From Bog-473 sp963791455 (GTDB taxonomy: Bacteria; Actinomycetota; Acidimicrobiia; Acidimicrobiales; RAAP-2), in the NCBI GenBank assembly GCA_963791455.1, contig CAWBSM010000002.1, positions 1,426,001-1,490,000 on the forward strand: 64,000 nucleotides of DNA. The letters are read 5' to 3'. The translations under genes were made by a program, and so were the position numbers. Positions 8,539-17,156 of this stretch are shown here, in pieces; positions within the stretch are counted from its first letter, which is position 1; every line of letters starts with the position of its first letter. The notes beneath the pieces are model-generated. The model did not search any database. It saw nothing but the letters and a program-made list of their open reading frames with translations, and was not told where the DNA came from.

Positions 8539-9318
8539 CTACGCGTCGAGGAGATCGGGCTGCACGGCCACGATCCAGTCGTAGAGCGGCTGGAATTGCC
8601 GCCACCCGACGGAGTGCTCGCCCGTCTGGCGGGCGGTCTTGTGGGCCACGGCGGGGTCGATCGACACCGGCGTGCCGGCCGCCTCGGCGAGCAACTGCGC
8701 TTGGCACGTGCGCTCCATCGTCATGAACCACCAGGCCGCCTCATCGACCGAATGCCCGACGGTGAGAAGACCGTGGTTGGACAGGATGGCGGCTTTGCAG
8801 CCGCCCAGGGCATGCGCGATGCGCTTGCCCTCTTCGGGGTCGAGCACGGCGCCGGTATAGTCGTCGAAGACGACGTGGTCACCGTAAAACGCGCACGCGT
8901 CCTGCGTGAGCGGGTCGAGCGGCCGGCGCAGCGAAGACCACGCCTTGCCGTGCACCGAATGGGCGTGGGCGGCGGACACCACGTCGGCACGGGCGGCGTG
9001 GATTTGCGAGTGGATCACGAAGGCCGCGGTGTTGAGCGGCCAATTGCCCTCGACGACGTCGCCCCGGTCGTTCACCAGTAGGAGGTCCTTCACTCGGATT
9101 TGTTTGAAATTCATTCCGACGGGGTTGACCCAGAAGTGGTCGCGCCTCTCGGGGTCGCGTGCAGTGATGTGCCCGGCCGAACCCTCGTCGAAGCCGAAAT
9201 GCCCGAACAAGCGGAAGGCGGCGGCGAGCCGTTGCTTGCGGTACGCGCGCTCCTCTTCGACGCTCTTGAACTGAGGGAGCACGTGAGGCAAGCGGTCGGA
9301 CGGCACTGCGAAAATCAT
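8539..9318 (-). CDS. Class II aldolase/adducin family protein
   Basis: 259 residues starting MIFAVPSDR. The family core is seen as FGFDEGSAGHITARDP, HIHSQ-like HSQIHAARADVV, the zinc-binding AHAHSVHG, and LSNHGLLTVGHSVDEAAWW. The histidines of AHAH and the later NHG would bind Zn2+. Family enzymes cleave or decarboxylate phosphorylated or aromatic hydroxy acids; such stand-alone members in catabolic islands are usually of unknown substrate. The frame stays open far upstream, but only the part from 9318 is family-like. It is divergent from the acyl-CoA dehydrogenase at 9356, so the 37-base gap must hold both promoters or starts. Confidence 0.85.
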   Translation of the reverse strand: MIFAVPSDRLPHVLPQFKSVEEERAYRKQRLAAAFRLFGHFGFDEGSAGHITARDPERRDHFWVNPVGMNFKQIRVKDLLLVNDRGDVVEGNWPLNTAAFVIHSQIHAARADVVSAAHAHSVHGKAWSSLRRPLDPLTQDACAFYGDHVVFDDYTGAVLDPEEGKRIAHALGGCKAAILSNHGLLTVGHSVDEAAWWFMTMERTCQAQLLAEAAGTPVSIDPAVAHKTARQTGEHSVGWRQFQPLYDWIVAVQPDLLDA

Positions 9319-9355
9319 AGTGCCTCTTGTACCGCTCATTCCATAAGATCGGAGC

Positions 9356-10504
9356 ATGGACTTCTCGCTCAGCGAATCGGAATCCGAGCTGGTCGGGCTC
9401 TGCCGCGACTTCGCCCAGAAGGAGATCGCGTCACGCGCTCCGCTCGCGTGGGACGAGGCCCGGTGCCCGACCGATCTGCTCCGGGAGATGGGCCACCTTG
9501 GCCTGCTCGGCATCCTCATACCCGAGCGGTGGGGTGGGATCGGCATGTCGACGACCGGCTTCGTGGCGGCGATGGAGGAGATCGGACTGGCCGACCAGTC
9601 GGTGGCGGCGGCGTGGCAGGCCCATGTGACCATCGGCTCGTTGCCCCTGTTGCTCTTCGGTTCCGACGCGCAACGCGAGCGGTGGCTGCGGCCCCTGGCG
9701 GAGGGGCGCGCGCTTGGCGCGTTCGGGCTCACCGAACCCGATGCAGGATCCGACGCACGCGGGATCCGGACACGTGCGGAGCGACGGGACGGTGGCTGGC
9801 TGATCAACGGGCGTAAGACGTTCATCTCCAACGCGGGAACCGACATGTCCTTCGGCGTGACGCTGCTGGCCCGGACCGAGAGCGACGAGGGCCAAGGTCC
9901 GCAGTTCGCCACCTTCGTCGTCGAGAAAGAAAGCGCGGGGTTCACCATGGGTCCGAAGATGCGCGGCATCGGCTGGCGCGGCCTCGACACACGCGAGCTG
10001 TTCTTCGACGACGTCTGGGTGCCCGACGAGCACCTCATCGGTGATCCAGATCTGGGGCTGAACCAGTTCTTCCGGGCGCTCGAGGTCGGAAGGATCTCCG
10101 TTGCAGCATTGTCGCTCAGCCTCACGCAGGCCGTTCTCGACCTGGCGACCGAGTACGCGCGCCAGCGCGTCCAGTTCGGGCAGCCGATCTCGAAGTTCCA
10201 GTCCGTGCAGTTCAAGTTGGCCGACATCGCGACCGAGCTCGAGGCGGCCCGTTGGCTGACCTACCGCGCCGCCACCCTGCGTGACGCCGGTCAGCCGTTC
10301 CACAAGGAAGCGGCGATGGCCAAATTGAAGGCGAGTCGCGTCGCGACTTGGGCGGCGTCGGAGGCGGTGCAGATCCACGGTGGCCTCGGCTACATGCTCG
10401 AGACGCCAGTTGCCCGGTTCTACTGCGACTCCAAGGTGCTCGAGATCGGTGAAGGCACCAACGAGATTCAGCACCTGGTCATCGCCCGCGCGTTGGGTTG
10501 TTGA
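9356..10504 (+). CDS. Acyl-CoA dehydrogenase
   Basis: 382 residues with the full ACAD layout: N-terminal helices (MDFSLSESESELVGLCRDFA), the FAD-binding GAFGLTEPDAGSD, KTFISNAGTD in the middle beta domain, and a C-terminal four-helix domain with Q-rich YARQRVQFGQPISKFQSVQ, IHGGLGYMLETPVARFYCDSK and the ending EIGEGTNEIQHLVIAR. It forms a 2,3-double bond in an acyl-CoA, passing electrons to ETF. The DSKVLEIGEGTNEIQ segment is normal for the family. The stop at 10504 touches the end of the convergent E1 gene at 10505. Confidence 0.92.
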   Translation: MDFSLSESESELVGLCRDFAQKEIASRAPLAWDEARCPTDLLREMGHLGLLGILIPERWGGIGMSTTGFVAAMEEIGLADQSVAAAWQAHVTIGSLPLLLFGSDAQRERWLRPLAEGRALGAFGLTEPDAGSDARGIRTRAERRDGGWLINGRKTFISNAGTDMSFGVTLLARTESDEGQGPQFATFVVEKESAGFTMGPKMRGIGWRGLDTRELFFDDVWVPDEHLIGDPDLGLNQFFRALEVGRISVAALSLSLTQAVLDLATEYARQRVQFGQPISKFQSVQFKLADIATELEAARWLTYRAATLRDAGQPFHKEAAMAKLKASRVATWAASEAVQIHGGLGYMLETPVARFYCDSKVLEIGEGTNEIQHLVIARALGC

Positions 10505-12496
10505 TCAGACCGCCGCGAGGCGACGGATTGCCTCAATGATGTCCTCCCGGTCGGGGAGCCACGCGCGTTCGAGCTCGGGAGCGTATGGCGGAGGAGTCGC
10601 CGCGGCACCGATCCGTTCGATGGGCGCATCGAGATCCCAGAACGCCTCACGGGCAACGGTTGCCGCGATCTCGGCGCCGATGCCGAACGGGACGACCGCC
10701 TCATGGACGACGAGCAGCCGGCTCGTCTTGCGGACCGATTCGAGGATCGGTGCCACGTCGAGGGGCGCCACCGTTCGTAGATCGACCACCTCGACCGAGA
10801 TCCCTTCCTCCGCCAACCGTTCGGCGGCGGCCACGGCCTCGTGGACCATGCGTGAGACCGACACGACGGTGATGTCGCACCCGGGACGGACGACGGCGGA
10901 GGTACCGATCGGGAGGATGTAGTCCGTCGGCGGGCGCGGGCCCTTCATGCCATAGAGCAGCCTGTTCTCGATGAACACCACCGGATTCGGGTCCTGGATC
11001 GCGGCGCGTAACAGACCGTAGGTATCGGCGGGTGTCGCTGGCATGACGACACTCAGACCGGGAATGTGGGCCAGGAGCGCTTCGAGGCTCTGAGAGTGTT
11101 GGCTCCCCGATGAGCGGCCGGCGCCGAACTGTGTTCGGACGGTCAGTGCCATCTGGGCAGCGCCACCGGTCATGAACGGAAGCTTGGCGGCCTGGTTCAA
11201 AAGCTGGTCGAAGCAGACCCCGAGGAAGTCCACGTACATCAGCTCCACAACGGGTCGCATCCCGGCCATCGCCGCGCCAACGCCGAGTCCCATGATCGCG
11301 GTCTCGGAGATCGGGGTGTCTCGCACGCGGTCGCCGAACTGGTCGCGCAGGCCGCGGGTCAGCCCGAAGACGTTGCCCCCCGCCCCGACATCGATGCCCG
11401 CGACGAAGACCCGATCGTCGGCTGCCAGTTCGGCCTCGAGCGCCGCATGAATCGCATCCATGGTGCGAAACTGGGGTGCGTCTTCTCGCAGCGGTGGCGG
11501 TTCCGCCCGAGCGGGTACTCCTCGGCGGACAAAATGGCTCAGCAGAGCCGCGTCCGGACCCGGCAGCCGGCGCGCCGCGTCCACCGCGCCGTCGAGCTCG
11601 TCGGCTACCGACGACTCGAGCGCCTTGATCTCGTCGTCACCAACGCCGGCCTCTCGAAGGCGACGCTCGTGCACCAACAGGGGGTCGCGTGCTTGCCACC
11701 CCTGGACCTCTTCCGCGGTCCGGTAGCGCTGGGGATCGCCTTCGTAGTGGCCGTGCCAGCGGTAGGTCGACGCTTCGACGACGACGGGGCCACCTCCAGA
11801 GCGAACGCTGAGCGCCGTGGTCCCCATGGCGGCGGCCGTGGCCACGACGTCGTTGCCGTCGACGGCGACGTAGTCGATGCCGTAGCCGCCGGCACGCTGC
11901 TCGAGCGGGGCCGCGTTTTGGGTCGGGGTGGGCGAGAACTCCGCGTAGCCGTTGTTCTCGCAGAAGAAGATCACGGGGAGGTCCCACACGGCGGCGAGGT
12001 TCAGCGCCTCGTGGAACGCACCCTGGGCCGGGGCGCCATCACCGAAGAAGGCCACCGCCACCCCGCCGTCGTGACGCAGCTGCGCTGCCGCCGCTGCACC
12101 CACTGCGATGGGCAGACCCGCGGCCACGATCCCGTTCGCGCCGAAAATCCCGAGCGTAGGGTCGGCGATGTGCATGGAGCCCCCGCAGCCGCGGTTCGTC
12201 CCCTCGTCCTTGGCCATCAGCTCGGCGAACATCTTGAGGGGGTTCATGCCCTTGGCCAGGCAGTGGCCGTGGCCGCGGTGGGTCGACGTGATGACGTCCG
12301 TGGGGCGCAACGGCCAGCACGCGCCGACTGCCGCCGCTTCCTGCCCGATCGAGAGGTGCACGAAGCCCGGCACCTCGCCGTCGCGATAGAGGGCAGCGAC
12401 CCGCTGTTCGAAGCCACGGATCACCAGCATCCGGCGGTGCATCTCGACGAGCTCGGCGTTCGGGAACGGGGACGGAGAGGACCGGCCGGCTGCCAC
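10505..12496 (-). CDS. Fused alpha-beta dehydrogenase E1 component, thiamine pyrophosphate-dependent
   Basis: About 663 residues joining E1-alpha and E1-beta. The alpha half has HRGHGHCLAKG and the TPP motif GDGAPAQGAFHEALNLA...FCENN. The beta half (from about residue 340) has VFVAGIDVGAGGNVFGLT, TPISETAIMGLGVGAAMAG and DITVVSVSRMVHEAVAAAERL. It would decarboxylate a 2-oxo acid for a lipoyl E2; the pattern fits the acetoin/branched-chain type. No E2 or E3 gene lies in the window, so partners must be elsewhere. GTG 12496 is chosen because upstream codons cross the divergent promoter. It shares a 40-base intergenic gap and a degenerate operator with the SDR at 12536. Confidence 0.87.
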   Translation of the reverse strand: MAAGRSSPSPFPNAELVEMHRRMLVIRGFEQRVAALYRDGEVPGFVHLSIGQEAAAVGACWPLRPTDVITSTHRGHGHCLAKGMNPLKMFAELMAKDEGTNRGCGGSMHIADPTLGIFGANGIVAAGLPIAVGAAAAAQLRHDGGVAVAFFGDGAPAQGAFHEALNLAAVWDLPVIFFCENNGYAEFSPTPTQNAAPLEQRAGGYGIDYVAVDGNDVVATAAAMGTTALSVRSGGGPVVVEASTYRWHGHYEGDPQRYRTAEEVQGWQARDPLLVHERRLREAGVGDDEIKALESSVADELDGAVDAARRLPGPDAALLSHFVRRGVPARAEPPPLREDAPQFRTMDAIHAALEAELAADDRVFVAGIDVGAGGNVFGLTRGLRDQFGDRVRDTPISETAIMGLGVGAAMAGMRPVVELMYVDFLGVCFDQLLNQAAKLPFMTGGAAQMALTVRTQFGAGRSSGSQHSQSLEALLAHIPGLSVVMPATPADTYGLLRAAIQDPNPVVFIENRLLYGMKGPRPPTDYILPIGTSAVVRPGCDITVVSVSRMVHEAVAAAERLAEEGISVEVVDLRTVAPLDVAPILESVRKTSRLLVVHEAVVPFGIGAEIAATVAREAFWDLDAPIERIGAAATPPPYAPELERAWLPDREDIIEAIRRLAAV

Positions 12497-12504
12497 GGAA
12501 CGGT

Positions 12505-12520
12505 AGTGTACTGGTCGGTA
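12505..12520. promoter_or_regulatory. Degenerate TetR-type operator, site 4
   Basis: The right half GGTCGGTACAAA (12513-12524) matches sites 1 and 2 exactly, but the left half (AGTGTACT) is poorly conserved and the centre is ACTGGT. It lies in the 40-base gap between the E1 gene and the SDR at 12536, a sensible place for a shared operator. Confidence 0.4.
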
Positions 12521-12535
12521 CAAAGTGGGACGACA

Positions 12536-13315
12536 ATGACCGACCGCATCGAGATCCCCGAGTCGTTTCCCGGACCTGGCGTGGTCACGGGGAAGCGGGT
12601 GGTGATCACCGGCGCCAGCCGCGGCCTCGGTGAACTGCTCTCGCACGCCTTCTCGCGCGGCGGCGCATCGGTCGCCCTCGTCGCCCGCACGGAGAAGGAC
12701 CTGAAGGCGGTCGCCGAGGCGCTCCCGGGACCGTCGCTGGTGCTCAGCGGCGACGTGACGGACGAGGACTTCAACGAAGCGGTGGCCGACGCAACCGTGG
12801 CCGAGTGGGGGGGCGTGGACGTATGGATCTGCAACGCGGGAATCTCACCGATCGTGGGCAGTCCTCGCCGGACCGATGCTTCGGTATGGCGAAAGGTTCT
12901 GGAGGTGAACCTCACGGGCGCGTTCCTCGGCGCCCGCGCCGCAGCCCGGGTGATGGACCGCGGCGGGCGGCTGATCTTCACTGGTTCCGTCCTCGGAGAA
13001 CGGCCGCGCCGGGGACTGACCGCGTACAGCGCGTCGAAAGCTGGACTGGTCGGCATGGCGAAGGGCCTGGCACTGGACCTGGCCCCGGCGGGCATCTGCG
13101 TGAACGTCGTCGCCCCCGGCTGGTTCGACTCGCCATTGGCCGACGGGTGGAAGGGCGACCCCGAACTGTCGGCTGCGATCACCGGTCACACCGCACAGCA
13201 GCGCTGGGGAAGCCCGCGGGACCTGGCTGGGGCCTACCAGTTCTTGGCCTCCGACGCATCCACGTTCGTCACCGGGACCGTCCTGAATGTCGACGGCGGA
13301 TACCTGCTTCTATGA
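12536..13315 (+). CDS. SDR family oxidoreductase
   Basis: 259 residues, starting MTDRIEIPESFPGPG. TGASRGLGELLSHAF is the cofactor motif; CNAGISPI, a serine in IFTGSVLG, YSASK and the C-terminal VTGTVLNVDGGYLL complete the classical SDR set. It probably acts on a beta-hydroxy or cyclic alcohol intermediate. ATG 12536 is right behind the operator-bearing gap. The gene overlaps the next SDR by four bases (ATGA), so the two dehydrogenases should be made together. Confidence 0.88.
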   Translation: MTDRIEIPESFPGPGVVTGKRVVITGASRGLGELLSHAFSRGGASVALVARTEKDLKAVAEALPGPSLVLSGDVTDEDFNEAVADATVAEWGGVDVWICNAGISPIVGSPRRTDASVWRKVLEVNLTGAFLGARAAARVMDRGGRLIFTGSVLGERPRRGLTAYSASKAGLVGMAKGLALDLAPAGICVNVVAPGWFDSPLADGWKGDPELSAAITGHTAQQRWGSPRDLAGAYQFLASDASTFVTGTVLNVDGGYLLL

Positions 13316-14058
13316 CGTCCCCCCGGCGGGTCGTCGCGATCACAGGAGCGGGTGGCGCGCTCGGCGCTGCCGTGTCCGCCCAGCTTGCGGGCGAGCCGGC
13401 CACGGATCTCGTGCTGAGCGACGTCAGCGCCCCTTCGCTCGACGAAACCCTGGCCGGCCTTCCTGAAACCGACGCAGTGGTCGAGACACAATTGGCGGAC
13501 GTCGGCGAGATCGCCGAGGTCGAATCCGTGGTCGCGCGGGCGGTGGAGCGGTTCGGCCGGCTGGACGTGCTCATCAGCAATGCCGGCGTTCTCTCACCGA
13601 ACGGGCGGATCCACAATCTCGAGACTGACGTTTGGGAAAACGCCTTTCGAATCAATCTTCTCGGTGCCGTCAACGGCATCCGGGCCGCCGTGCCCGTCAT
13701 GCGCACCCAGAAGTCCGGCTCCATCGTGCTGACGGCATCGGTGTCCGGCCTCACGGCATGGTCGCACGCGGCCCCCTATTGCGCCACCAAGGCCGCCGTG
13801 ATCCAGCTGGCGAAGGTGGCTGCGGTCGAGTACGCCCGAGACGGCATTCGCGTCAATTGCGTGTGCCCGGGAACGTTTCGATCAGCCATCCACGCCGACT
13901 TGCCCCCGGAGGCGCTCGACGCCATCGCGGCGCGACATCCCCTCGGCCTGGGATCGGCGACCGACCTCGCCGGGGCCTACTCCTACCTCGCGAGCGACGC
14001 CTCGCGCTGGACGACCGGGTCGACGCTCGTCATCGACGGTGGGTACTCGGCACCGTGA
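13312..14058 (+). CDS. SDR family oxidoreductase
   Basis: 248 residues. AITGAGGALGAAVSAQLA is the nucleotide-binding motif, followed by SNAGVLSP, the serine in VLTASVSG, YCATK and VIDGGYSAP. Its start overlaps the stop of the preceding SDR (ATGA), so it is the second gene of a two-SDR operon. It converges on the TetR gene at 14063, leaving only four bases. A separate substrate or opposite stereochemistry from its partner would explain the pair, but that is not visible in the sequence. Confidence 0.88.
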   Translation: MTSPRRVVAITGAGGALGAAVSAQLAGEPATDLVLSDVSAPSLDETLAGLPETDAVVETQLADVGEIAEVESVVARAVERFGRLDVLISNAGVLSPNGRIHNLETDVWENAFRINLLGAVNGIRAAVPVMRTQKSGSIVLTASVSGLTAWSHAAPYCATKAAVIQLAKVAAVEYARDGIRVNCVCPGTFRSAIHADLPPEALDAIAARHPLGLGSATDLAGAYSYLASDASRWTTGSTLVIDGGYSAP

Positions 14059-14062
14059 GCGC

Positions 14063-14692
14063 CTACGGCGCATTCCGGGCCGTGTCGATGATCCCTCGCA
14101 TGAAGATATCGGCGAAGGGTTTTGCCACGTCCCGAGCCGACAACCGTCCGCCCGACTTGAGCCACAAGTACGTGTAGTTGTGCATCCCAAGCCATGCCAT
14201 CGCGGTCAACCTGGGCTCGAGCTCACGAAATTCACCGGATTCGACGCCAGCTCGGAGAACACCTTCGACCCTTCGCTCGTACTCCCTCCGTCGAACCCGG
14301 AAGCGTTCGGCACGTTCGCCGGTGAGGGCCGGAAATTCGTGCAGGAAGACCCACACGTGGTCCGGATAGCGGTGAATCACGTCGAGCAGCTCGTTACCCA
14401 GCATGGCGAGCTGGTGCGAGGGAATACCGCCGGCCTGAGCGACGCGGTCCGCGCCCGCCATCACTTCGTCCATCACCCGGTCGTGGATCGCGGCGAGGAG
14501 TTCTTCCTTGGAGCCGATGTAGTGGTAAAGCGCTCCCTTGCCGAGATCGTTCGCAGTGCACAGCTCCGTGATGCCTGTGGCGTGATATCCGCGCCGGGCG
14601 AAGAGGCTCGCTGACGTGTCGACGATGGCTTCGCGACGGGCGAGCCACTTGGGACTGCGCCGAGATTCCGCGTTGATTTCAGCCTGGGACAT
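14063..14692 (-). CDS. TetR/AcrR family transcriptional regulator
   Basis: 209 residues. The N-terminal helix-turn-helix domain reads REAIVDTSASLFARRGYHATGITELC...GKGALYHYIGSKEELL, which is textbook TetR. The C-terminal ligand-binding helices include YPDHVWVFLHEFPALTG. ATG 14692 is preferred over TTG 14704. It is the only TetR gene inside the first catabolic island and lies next to operon ends rather than beside one target, so it is the natural candidate to bind the four ACCGGT-centred operators at 1754, 6071, 7425 and 12505. The inducer is probably an acyl-CoA or pathway intermediate (inference). Confidence 0.88.
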   Translation of the reverse strand: MSQAEINAESRRSPKWLARREAIVDTSASLFARRGYHATGITELCTANDLGKGALYHYIGSKEELLAAIHDRVMDEVMAGADRVAQAGGIPSHQLAMLGNELLDVIHRYPDHVWVFLHEFPALTGERAERFRVRRREYERRVEGVLRAGVESGEFRELEPRLTAMAWLGMHNYTYLWLKSGGRLSARDVAKPFADIFMRGIIDTARNAP

Positions 14693-14755
14693 CAGTTGCG
14701 ACAATAGCGGGCCATCCGCCGGGATCCTCGCTCTGGGCAGAGGGAAGACACCGCA

Positions 14756-16294
14756 GTGACGCCGGCCGAGTCAACTCAGGCAGACATGAACTGGTTCGCT
14801 GTTCTCGCCCATCACGCGATCCGCACTCCCGAGAAGGTTATGACCGCGTTCGAGGGCGACACGATCACTTACGAGGAGATGAGGGCGCGTGCGGTGAGTT
14901 TGGCCGGCGGCTTGAGCGAACGAGGTGTCGGTCACGGCGACGTCGTGGCTCTCCTCACTTACAATTGCCCCGAGTTCCTCGAGACGATCTTCGCCACGAA
15001 CTACCTGGGCGCCATCGCAATGCCGATCAACTGGCGGCTCGCCGCGCCGGAAGTTCGCTACATCCTCGACCATTCCCGAGCACGGGCCCTCGTGTGTGAC
15101 GACTCGCTGCTCGGGCTCGGAGACGAAGCGACGGAGGGTATTGAGGCTGAACTCGTCCGTACGTGCATCTCGCCGACGACGCTCCCCGGATGGACATCGC
15201 AAGACGATCTGAGACACAACGCGAGAGGTGTGCCACGCGTCTCGGCCGGCCCTGACGACATCCACCGCTTGATGTACACCTCTGGCACAACGGGTCGACC
15301 CAAGGGCGTCATGATCACCCACGGCAACCTGGCTTGGAAGAACCTGGCCCACATCATCGAGTTCGGCTTCACGAGCGCTGACCTGGGACTGGCCTGCGGG
15401 CCGCTGTACCACGTCGGGGCGCTCGACTTGACCACAACCTCGCTCATCGCTGCCGGTGCGACCACCATCATCCATCCCACGTTCGAGGCGACCAAGGTGG
15501 TCGACGAACTTGAACGCTCGAGGGTGACCACCGTCTGGCTGGCGCCGGCCATGGTCAACGCCATCATGGCGGTACCCGACATCGAGCGGCGCGACCTGTC
15601 GTCGGTACGAGTGATCATCAACGGCGGCGAGAAGATGCCGATCCCGCTCATCGAGAGGATCCGGCGTATCTTTCCCTCGGCATGGTTCGCCGATGCATAC
15701 GGTCTCACCGAGACGGTCTCCGGCGACACATTCCTCGATCGGGACAGCATCGTGACCAAGCTCGGGAGCGTTGGGCGTCCCTGCCTCTACCTGGAGCTGG
15801 ACATCTGGGACGACGCGGGACGATCGGTACCAGCCGGCGAGCGGGGTGAGGTCGTCATGCGTGGCCCGAAGGTCTTCCGGGGTTACTGGCGGGACCCAGA
15901 CGCGACCACTTCGGCCTTTGCCGGTGGCTGGTTCCACACCGGTGACATCGGCCTTCTCGACGACGACGGCTACCTCTACATCGTCGACCGCCTCAAGGAC
16001 ATGATCGTGTCGGGCGGTGAGAACATCGCAAGCTCGGAAATCGAACGCGTACTCTACGAACACGAGTCGGTCCTTGAAGCCGCGGTCGTTGGTCGCGCCG
16101 ATGATCGCTGGGGTGAAGTCCCTGTGGCATTCGTCGTCTTGCACCCCGAGGCTGAGGCGAATGCCGACGCGCTCCTCGAGCATTGTCAGGGCCAACTGGC
16201 GCGTTACAAGGTGCCAAAGGACATCACTTTCCTCAACGCGTTGCCACGTAACCCGTCGGGCAAGGTGCTCAAACGCGAGCTCCGGGATGGATGA
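14756..16294 (+). CDS. Acyl-CoA synthetase (AMP-dependent ligase)
   Basis: 512 residues. The P-loop-like motif YTSGTTGRPKGVMITH, the A5 region YGLTET, GGWFHTGDIG and the C-terminal hinge YIVDRLKDMIVSGGENI with the catalytic lysine in NPSGKVLKRELR are all present. It activates a carboxylic acid to an acyl-AMP and then a CoA thioester, the entry step for the surrounding beta-oxidation-type enzymes. GTG 14756 has GGGAAG upstream; ATG further in (MNWFAVLAHHA) is possible. It is transcribed divergently from the TetR gene. Confidence 0.92.
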   Translation: MTPAESTQADMNWFAVLAHHAIRTPEKVMTAFEGDTITYEEMRARAVSLAGGLSERGVGHGDVVALLTYNCPEFLETIFATNYLGAIAMPINWRLAAPEVRYILDHSRARALVCDDSLLGLGDEATEGIEAELVRTCISPTTLPGWTSQDDLRHNARGVPRVSAGPDDIHRLMYTSGTTGRPKGVMITHGNLAWKNLAHIIEFGFTSADLGLACGPLYHVGALDLTTTSLIAAGATTIIHPTFEATKVVDELERSRVTTVWLAPAMVNAIMAVPDIERRDLSSVRVIINGGEKMPIPLIERIRRIFPSAWFADAYGLTETVSGDTFLDRDSIVTKLGSVGRPCLYLELDIWDDAGRSVPAGERGEVVMRGPKVFRGYWRDPDATTSAFAGGWFHTGDIGLLDDDGYLYIVDRLKDMIVSGGENIASSEIERVLYEHESVLEAAVVGRADDRWGEVPVAFVVLHPEAEANADALLEHCQGQLARYKVPKDITFLNALPRNPSGKVLKRELRDG

Positions 16295-16355
16295 GTAGAT
16301 CGCACGGGTACACTTCGGGCCTCCGCGCTCCGGACCAACCCACAAGGAGACCCCC

Positions 16356-16667
16356 ATGATCTTCAACGTCGTGAAACAACCGGTACGCCCTGAGTACGCA
16401 GATGATTGGCCGGCCTTGGTCCGTGACTACACGACGGCCAGCCGAGCTGAGGCTGGCTGCATCTTCTTCGACTGGTACCGCAGCGTCGACGATTCCAACA
16501 TCTACGTGCTGGTGGAGGCGTTCCGGGACGCGGCGGCCGGAGAGGCGCACGTGGGGTCGGAACACTTCAAGGTGGCGACCGGACAACTGCGGAAATGGCT
16601 GGCTGCCGTTCCAGAGATCGTCCATGTCGAGGACGCTCCCGGCGAGGGATGGTCGCGCTTCACCTAA
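16356..16667 (+). CDS. Antibiotic-biosynthesis-monooxygenase (ABM) domain protein
   Basis: 103 residues of the dimeric ferredoxin-like ABM fold: MIFNVVKQPVRPEYADDW, then AEAGCIFFDWYRSVDDSNIYVLVEAFRD and HVGSEHFKVATGQL. YgiN- and ActVA-Orf6-like relatives oxidise quinols or polycyclic aromatics without a metal cofactor, or act as stress proteins. AAGGAGA stands seven bases upstream of the ATG. It follows the ligase by 61 bases on the same strand and is followed by an NTF2-like gene, a common small-protein pair in catabolic clusters. Confidence 0.82.
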   Translation: MIFNVVKQPVRPEYADDWPALVRDYTTASRAEAGCIFFDWYRSVDDSNIYVLVEAFRDAAAGEAHVGSEHFKVATGQLRKWLAAVPEIVHVEDAPGEGWSRFT

Positions 16668-16697
16668 AGCCACCCACGACGCTGAGCGGAAGGGAAA

Positions 16698-17135
16698 GTG
16701 ACGATGGAGGCTGCGTTACGGCGGGCGCTGGACGTCGAGGCGATCAAGAAGCTGAAGGCCCGGTACTTCCGTTTCATCGATACCAAGGATTGGGCGGGCT
16801 TTGCCCAGGTTTTCGCCGAGAACGCCCGCATGCTCGTCCCCGAGGCCGACGTCGACATCACGGGTCGGGACGCCATCGCCGAGTCCATCTCAGCGCTCCT
16901 CGACGGGGTGCAGACAGTGCATCACGGCCATATGCCCGAGATCGAGATCCAATCCGACGATCGGGCGACGGGTGTTTGGGCCATGTTCGACTACGTCGAG
17001 TGGCCCCCCGTCGGTGGGAACCGGGTGGGGATCGTCGGCTACGGCCATTATTTCGAGCACTACGTTCGTGAGGAAGGCGAATGGCGGATCGCCGAGACTC
17101 GACTCGAGCGGTTACGACGTGATTCGATCACATGA
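16698..17135 (+). CDS. NTF2-like (SnoaL-type) protein
   Basis: About 145 residues. IKKLKARYFRFIDTKDWAGFAQVFAENARMLV and GVWAMFDYVEW with a C-terminal EGEWRIAETRLERLR are typical of the SnoaL_4 group. The fold forms a deep pocket used for isomerisation, dehydration or binding. GTG 16698 follows GGAAGGGAAA; ATG 16704 would remove two residues. It is the second NTF2-like protein of the island, the first lying at 1265. Specific reaction unknown. Confidence 0.8.
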   Translation: MTMEAALRRALDVEAIKKLKARYFRFIDTKDWAGFAQVFAENARMLVPEADVDITGRDAIAESISALLDGVQTVHHGHMPEIEIQSDDRATGVWAMFDYVEWPPVGGNRVGIVGYGHYFEHYVREEGEWRIAETRLERLRRDSIT

Positions 17136-17156
17136 GGTCTCGGGCGGGATCTCGAC

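Noticed and set aside
9319..10227. Long N-terminal extension of the aldolase frame
   Set aside because: It runs antisense through the acyl-CoA dehydrogenase and adds Ser/Arg-rich sequence; the family N terminus begins at 9318.
14771..16366. A 531-codon open frame on minus
   Set aside because: It lies opposite a textbook acyl-CoA ligase and has no recognisable domain.
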